Assembly (NCBI GenBank): GCA_025666215.1
Contig: CP102593.1
Location: 4,663,001-4,727,000, forward strand
Source of the DNA: Xanthomonas campestris pv. phormiicola
Lineage (GTDB): Bacteria > Pseudomonadota > Gammaproteobacteria > Xanthomonadales > Xanthomonadaceae
Reading direction: 5' to 3'
DNA length: 64,000 bases
The position numbers were made by a program, and so were the translations under genes. The notes under the pieces were generated by a model, which saw only the letters and a list, made by a program, of their open reading frames with translations, searched no databases and was not told the origin of the DNA. This document shows, piece after piece, positions 60,530 through 64,000 of the stretch; within the stretch, counting starts at the first letter, position 1, and each line of letters begins with the position of its first letter.

Positions 60530-61297
60530 TTACATGCCGCGAAACAGACTCATGTACGGCAGGCTGACGGTCAGCACTTCGTCGCGGTGGCGCAGCTTCA
60601 TCCGGCCCTTGCCGGTGTCGTCGCGAACCACCGAGGCCACCGCTTTCAGGTTGACGATGGTGGAACGGTGGATCTGCCGGAACGCGGCCGGATCCAGCAC
60701 GTCCAGCAGTTCGCGCAGCGGCGTGCGCAGCAGCGCCTCGCCGTCGCGGGTCAGCACCGTGGTGTACTTGTTGTCGGCCTGGAAATAGACCACGTCGTCG
60801 AGCAGGATCAGCCGCGTCTCGCGGCCGCTGCTGGCGGTGATCCAGGCCAGCGGCGGCGGCGCAGCCGGCGATGGCGGGCGCTGCCCCAGGCGCTGCAGCA
60901 GCGCATCCAGCACCGCCACGTCCGGGCCTTGCGCGGCGCGCGCCTGCAGCCGCTGCACGGTCGCCTGCAGGCGTTCGCGCACGATCGGCTTGAGCAGGTA
61001 GTCCACCGCGCCGTGCTCGAAGGCGTCGATCGCGTACTGGTCGTAGGCGGTGACGAACACCACCTGCGTGCGCGGGCTCAGTTCGCTCAGCGCGCGCGCC
61101 ACCTCGATGCCGCTCAGGCCGGGCATGCGGATGTCCAGGAACGCCACGTCCGGCTGCTGCTCGGCCAGGCGCTCCAGCGCGCTGGCGCCGTCCTCGCATT
61201 CGGCGACGATGCGCAGCTGCGGCCAGACCTCGCCCAGCAAACCGACCAGCGCGGTGCGCAGCAGTTCCTCGTCTTCGGCGATGACGGCGTCAACCAT
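60530..61297 (-). CDS. LytTR-type response regulator
   Basis: A 255-residue regulator: a receiver domain with Asp9, phospho-acceptor Asp55, Thr83 and Lys103, then a linker and a LytTR DNA-binding domain (about 150-250; IHRSTIVNLKAVASVVRD). It overlaps the kinase gene by 8 nt and so is its cognate partner. AlgR of Pseudomonas is the best-known relative; the regulon here is unknown. Confidence 0.93.
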   Translation of the reverse strand: MVDAVIAEDEELLRTALVGLLGEVWPQLRIVAECEDGASALERLAEQQPDVAFLDIRMPGLSGIEVARALSELSPRTQVVFVTAYDQYAIDAFEHGAVDYLLKPIVRERLQATVQRLQARAAQGPDVAVLDALLQRLGQRPPSPAAPPPLAWITASSGRETRLILLDDVVYFQADNKYTTVLTRDGEALLRTPLRELLDVLDPAAFRQIHRSTIVNLKAVASVVRDDTGKGRMKLRHRDEVLTVSLPYMSLFRGM

Positions 61298-62579
61298 GAC
61301 CGGCTCCTGTCGGCAGCGGCGGCGGCGGGGGTGACGACGGCGACGGCGGATACGGCAAGGTGATCGTCGCGGCCACGCCGCTGGGGAAGTTGGACACGAT
61401 CGCGAACGTGGCCGCACCGGCATAGGTCAGGCGCAGGCGCTCGCGCAGGTTCTTCAGGCCGATGCCGGTGCCGCTGGACTGGCTGTTGAAGCCCAGGCCG
61501 TCGTCGGCGACGGTGATGGTGGCGTGGTCGTCGAAGGCGCGCGCCAGGATCCAGACCGTGCCGCCGCCGGGCTTGGGTTCCAGGCCGTGCTTGATCGCGT
61601 TCTCGACCAGGGTCTGCAGCATCATCGACGGCAGCGGCAGGGTCTTCATCGCCTCCGGCACCCGCAGTTCCAGCTGCAAGCGCGCGCCCATGCGGATCCT
61701 GAGGATCTCCAGGTAGGCCTGGGCGCGTTCCAGCTCCTCGCCGAGCGAACTCAGCGCATCCTCGGCGCTGGGCAGCGAGCGGCGCAGGTACTGGATCAGG
61801 TAGCCGAGCATCAGGTCGGCGCGCGGCGGATCGGTACGCGCCAGCACCTGCGCGCTGGCCAGCGTGTTGTAGAGGAAATGCGGTTCGACCTGCGCGTGCA
61901 GCAGGTTCAGCCGCGCCACGGTCAGCTCCTGATCGGTGGCGGCCTGCTTGGCGGCGGCCTGCTCGTCGCGGCGCAGCTCGGCGACGCGGCGCGCCACCGC
62001 GCGGCTCAGCGCTTCGGCGTTTTCGTAGTTGCTGCCCTCGTCGACCGCGAACAGGTCGATCCAGGCGCTGGCGTCCGGCTCCAGCAACAGGGTCAGGCTG
62101 CTGGAGCCGGCACCGGGGGTCAGCGTCGCCAGCACCTGGTTGCGCTTGACCGCGAAGCGTGCGGCCAGGTTCCAGCGCGATGGCGTGCGGCCGTTGTACG
62201 GATCGATGCGGCGCACTTTCGCGCGCACCTGCAGGCTGTCGGCGGCGCTCTCGACCTCTTCCACCCGCGGCAGTTCGCGCACCGCCGCATCGACCAGCGC
62301 GAACGCCTGGCGGGTGTCCAGCGGGATCTCGATCTGGCGGCGCTGGCGGCTGGACAGGGTGGCGTTGTCCAGCCGCCCGGCGATCAGCCAGACCCGGCGC
62401 AGATGGGTGATGCCGGCGACCAGCGCCGACAGCATCAGCAGCATCGCCAGCAGGCCGAAGAACCAGCCCGGCCGTTCCTCCATGCCGTAGAACAGGCCGC
62501 TCCAGACGAAGCCGGCGACGATCACCGCCGCGACCCAGGCGCACAGCAGGCGGAGAATCAGGGACACACTGGAAAACAT
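61290..62579 (-). CDS. LytS/AlgZ-type sensor histidine kinase
   Basis: A 429-residue kinase with two N-terminal transmembrane helices (about 5-30 and 42-62), an unusual cytoplasmic sensor region of some 140 residues, and the His_kinase domain. The phospho-histidine is in LHAQVEPHFLYNT. The HATPase domain has VENAIKHGLEPK and GTGIGLKNLRERL. The start is MFSSVSLIL; an ATG seven codons upstream (62600) is possible. A Pro-rich C-terminus ends inside the regulator gene. Confidence 0.9.
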   Translation of the reverse strand: MFSSVSLILRLLCAWVAAVIVAGFVWSGLFYGMEERPGWFFGLLAMLLMLSALVAGITHLRRVWLIAGRLDNATLSSRQRRQIEIPLDTRQAFALVDAAVRELPRVEEVESAADSLQVRAKVRRIDPYNGRTPSRWNLAARFAVKRNQVLATLTPGAGSSSLTLLLEPDASAWIDLFAVDEGSNYENAEALSRAVARRVAELRRDEQAAAKQAATDQELTVARLNLLHAQVEPHFLYNTLASAQVLARTDPPRADLMLGYLIQYLRRSLPSAEDALSSLGEELERAQAYLEILRIRMGARLQLELRVPEAMKTLPLPSMMLQTLVENAIKHGLEPKPGGGTVWILARAFDDHATITVADDGLGFNSQSSGTGIGLKNLRERLRLTYAGAATFAIVSNFPSGVAATITLPYPPSPSSPPPPPLPTGAGHG

Positions 62580-62797
62580 GGCGGCGGGGATCGGTGACAT
62601 GGCCGCGAGCATAGCCGCGGCAGCGCAGGCCGCCAGTCCCGCTGCGACGAAACCGCGCCGGCGCGGACGGACCTTCGGATCGGCGGCGCGAAACCGGGGC
62701 GCGTTGCACGATGCCGCGTGCACGCCGGCAGCGCCGGACGCGCAGCGATCGCAACCGCGAGCGCTTAGACTCTGCCGGTCACGATCAGGAGCCCGGC

Positions 62798-64000
62798 ATG
62801 CACCGACGACACTTCCTGCGCAGCGGCGCACTGGCCGCCGCCACGCTCGGCGCCGCTCCCTTGCTCGCCCACGCGCGGCGCGGCGCCACGTTGCCGCCGC
62901 CGGCGCCAAGCTTGCCGACCCTGGCCGCGGCCCCCGCACCCGCTGCCGCCTTCGCGCCACCGGCGCCGCTGGCGCCGATCCGCGCCAGCGCCGACCGCAT
63001 CGTCGCGCTGCACGCGTGCACGCGGCCATTCCGCGCGCAGGGGCCGCGCATCGAGGCCGAACGCATCGGCCGCAAGACCGTGATCCACAACTACGGCCAT
63101 GGCGGCAGCGGCTGGTCGCTGTCGTGGGGATCGGCGGCGATCGCCACGCAGCTGGCGCGTGCCACCGGCCAACCCCAACTGGCGGTGATCGGCTGCGGCG
63201 CGATCGGCCTGACCACCGCGCTGGTCGCGCAGCGCGCCGGGCTGCGCGTGCGCATCTACGCCAGGGAGCGGCCGCCGGAAGTGCGTTCCTCCTTCGCCAC
63301 CGGGGTGTGGTCGCCGGATTCGCGGGTGTGCAGCAGCGCCTACGCCACGCCCGAGTTCGGGCGGCGCTGGGAGCGGATGGCGCGCACGTCGTTCGACATG
63401 TACCAGAACCTGCTCGGCCTGCCCGGCGACCCGATCGAGTGGCGCGACGGCTACGTGCTGTCGGATGTGCCGTTCGACCAGCCCGGCGGCCATGGCGGCA
63501 ACGGCGAACCCGACTACCCGCCGCTGGAGGCGCAGTACCTGGCCGACCTGGGCCCGCGCTCGCAGCCGCTGGCGGCAGGCCAGCATCCGTTCCGGGTGGC
63601 GCATGTGCGCCGCTACACGCAACTGGTGTTCAACATCAGCGCCTACGCGCGGCTGCTGCTGGACGATTTCCTCGCCGCCGGCGGCGAGATCGAGACGCGC
63701 GAGTTCGCAAACCCGCGCCAGTTCGCCGACCTGCGCGAGAAGACCCTGGTCAACGCCACCGGCTACGGCGCGCGCGCCCTGCTCGGCGACGACAGCCTGG
63801 TGCCGGTGCGCGGACAGACCGCGCGGCTGGTGCCGCAGCCGGAAGTGACTTACGGGCTGGTCTATCGCGGCCACAATCTCAACGTGGTGCCGCGCCGCGA
63901 CGGCATCGTGGTACAGGCGCAGGCCGACGGCGATTTCGGCAATCCCGATGCCACTCCGGACCGTGCCGCCTCGGAAGCGGCGGTGGCACGGCTGGCCACC
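62798..64000 (+). CDS. Tat-exported FAD-dependent oxidoreductase (D-amino-acid oxidase-like), partial
   Basis: The first 401 codons of a gene that runs off the right edge. The N-terminus is a twin-arginine signal (HRRHFLRSG followed by a hydrophobic stretch to about residue 25). A Pro/Ala-rich spacer follows, then an FAD domain: YGHGGSGWSLSWG and AVIGCGAIGLTTALVAQRAG. The NATGYGARALLGD and VPVRGQTARLV segments are typical of D-amino-acid oxidase-like enzymes. It is divergent from the kinase gene. Substrate unknown. Confidence 0.85.
   Translation, partial: MHRRHFLRSGALAAATLGAAPLLAHARRGATLPPPAPSLPTLAAAPAPAAAFAPPAPLAPIRASADRIVALHACTRPFRAQGPRIEAERIGRKTVIHNYGHGGSGWSLSWGSAAIATQLARATGQPQLAVIGCGAIGLTTALVAQRAGLRVRIYARERPPEVRSSFATGVWSPDSRVCSSAYATPEFGRRWERMARTSFDMYQNLLGLPGDPIEWRDGYVLSDVPFDQPGGHGGNGEPDYPPLEAQYLADLGPRSQPLAAGQHPFRVAHVRRYTQLVFNISAYARLLLDDFLAAGGEIETREFANPRQFADLREKTLVNATGYGARALLGDDSLVPVRGQTARLVPQPEVTYGLVYRGHNLNVVPRRDGIVVQAQADGDFGNPDATPDRAASEAAVARLAT

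Overview
This is a GC-rich, gene-dense stretch of a gammaproteobacterial chromosome, most likely Xanthomonas or a close Xanthomonadaceae relative. The case rests on several protein families and neighbourhoods typical of that family (DUF3247, DUF3297, DUF3016, DUF4031, DUF1415, a host-attachment-type protein), many c-di-GMP and two-component proteins, a TonB receptor, and the short palindromic repeats scattered between genes. Species is not determined. I saw no rRNA, tRNA, CRISPR array, phage or insertion sequence.

Layout. 1-7624: a complete benzoate/catechol module. Transcribed leftwards are catB, catC, catA, benA, benB, benC, benD and then the start of an FAD-dependent oxidoreductase; the LysR regulator catR is divergent and an ATAC-N7-CTAT box lies between it and catB. 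The products take benzoate to catechol, then cis,cis-muconate, muconolactone and 3-oxoadipate enol-lactone. No transporter and no enol-lactone hydrolase are in view. 7711-15648: housekeeping and unknown genes (DUF1415, rsuA, rsmC, a lipoprotein sugar dehydrogenase, DUF3247, a hybrid histidine kinase, two small unknown genes). 15857-21469: DUF3016 protein, the D-alanine catabolic pair dadA-dadX with divergent lrp, a host-attachment-family protein, a small exported protein and msrB. 22028-28492: stator genes motA-motB, an exported coiled-coil protein behind BlaI-like palindromes, several small conserved unknowns and the permease of an ABC-2 exporter. 28489-32164: its ATPase, a CPA1 Na+/H+ antiporter and a methyltransferase.

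32476-42865: a fasciclin protein, a DNA-repair pair (DUF4130-UdgX fusion and its linked radical SAM protein, separated by a repeat block), a DODA-type dioxygenase, two LysR regulators, a flavodoxin-fold protein and two aldo/keto reductases. 42950-49581: the part most likely to be new biology. A family-2 glycosyltransferase and a GNAT enzyme are followed by a tightly packed set: a FabH-like ketosynthase, an extended SDR, a metallo-beta-lactamase-fold hydrolase, an ATP-grasp ligase and a FemAB/GNAT-like protein. This looks like a small-molecule or lipid-conjugate biosynthetic operon of unknown product. 50060-57242: a diguanylate cyclase, a stand-alone Rieske oxygenase, a 1000-residue c-di-GMP phosphodiesterase, an MpaB/DUF2236 oxygenase and a membrane protein. 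57718-64000: a Fur-box-preceded TonB siderophore receptor, a LytS/LytTR two-component pair with a small lipoprotein, and the start of a Tat-exported FAD oxidoreductase.

Starts were chosen by protein family length, overlap with the upstream stop (many ATGA or GTGA junctions) and ribosome-binding sites. Residue numbers were counted by eye. Family assignments come from motif recognition only; no database was searched.
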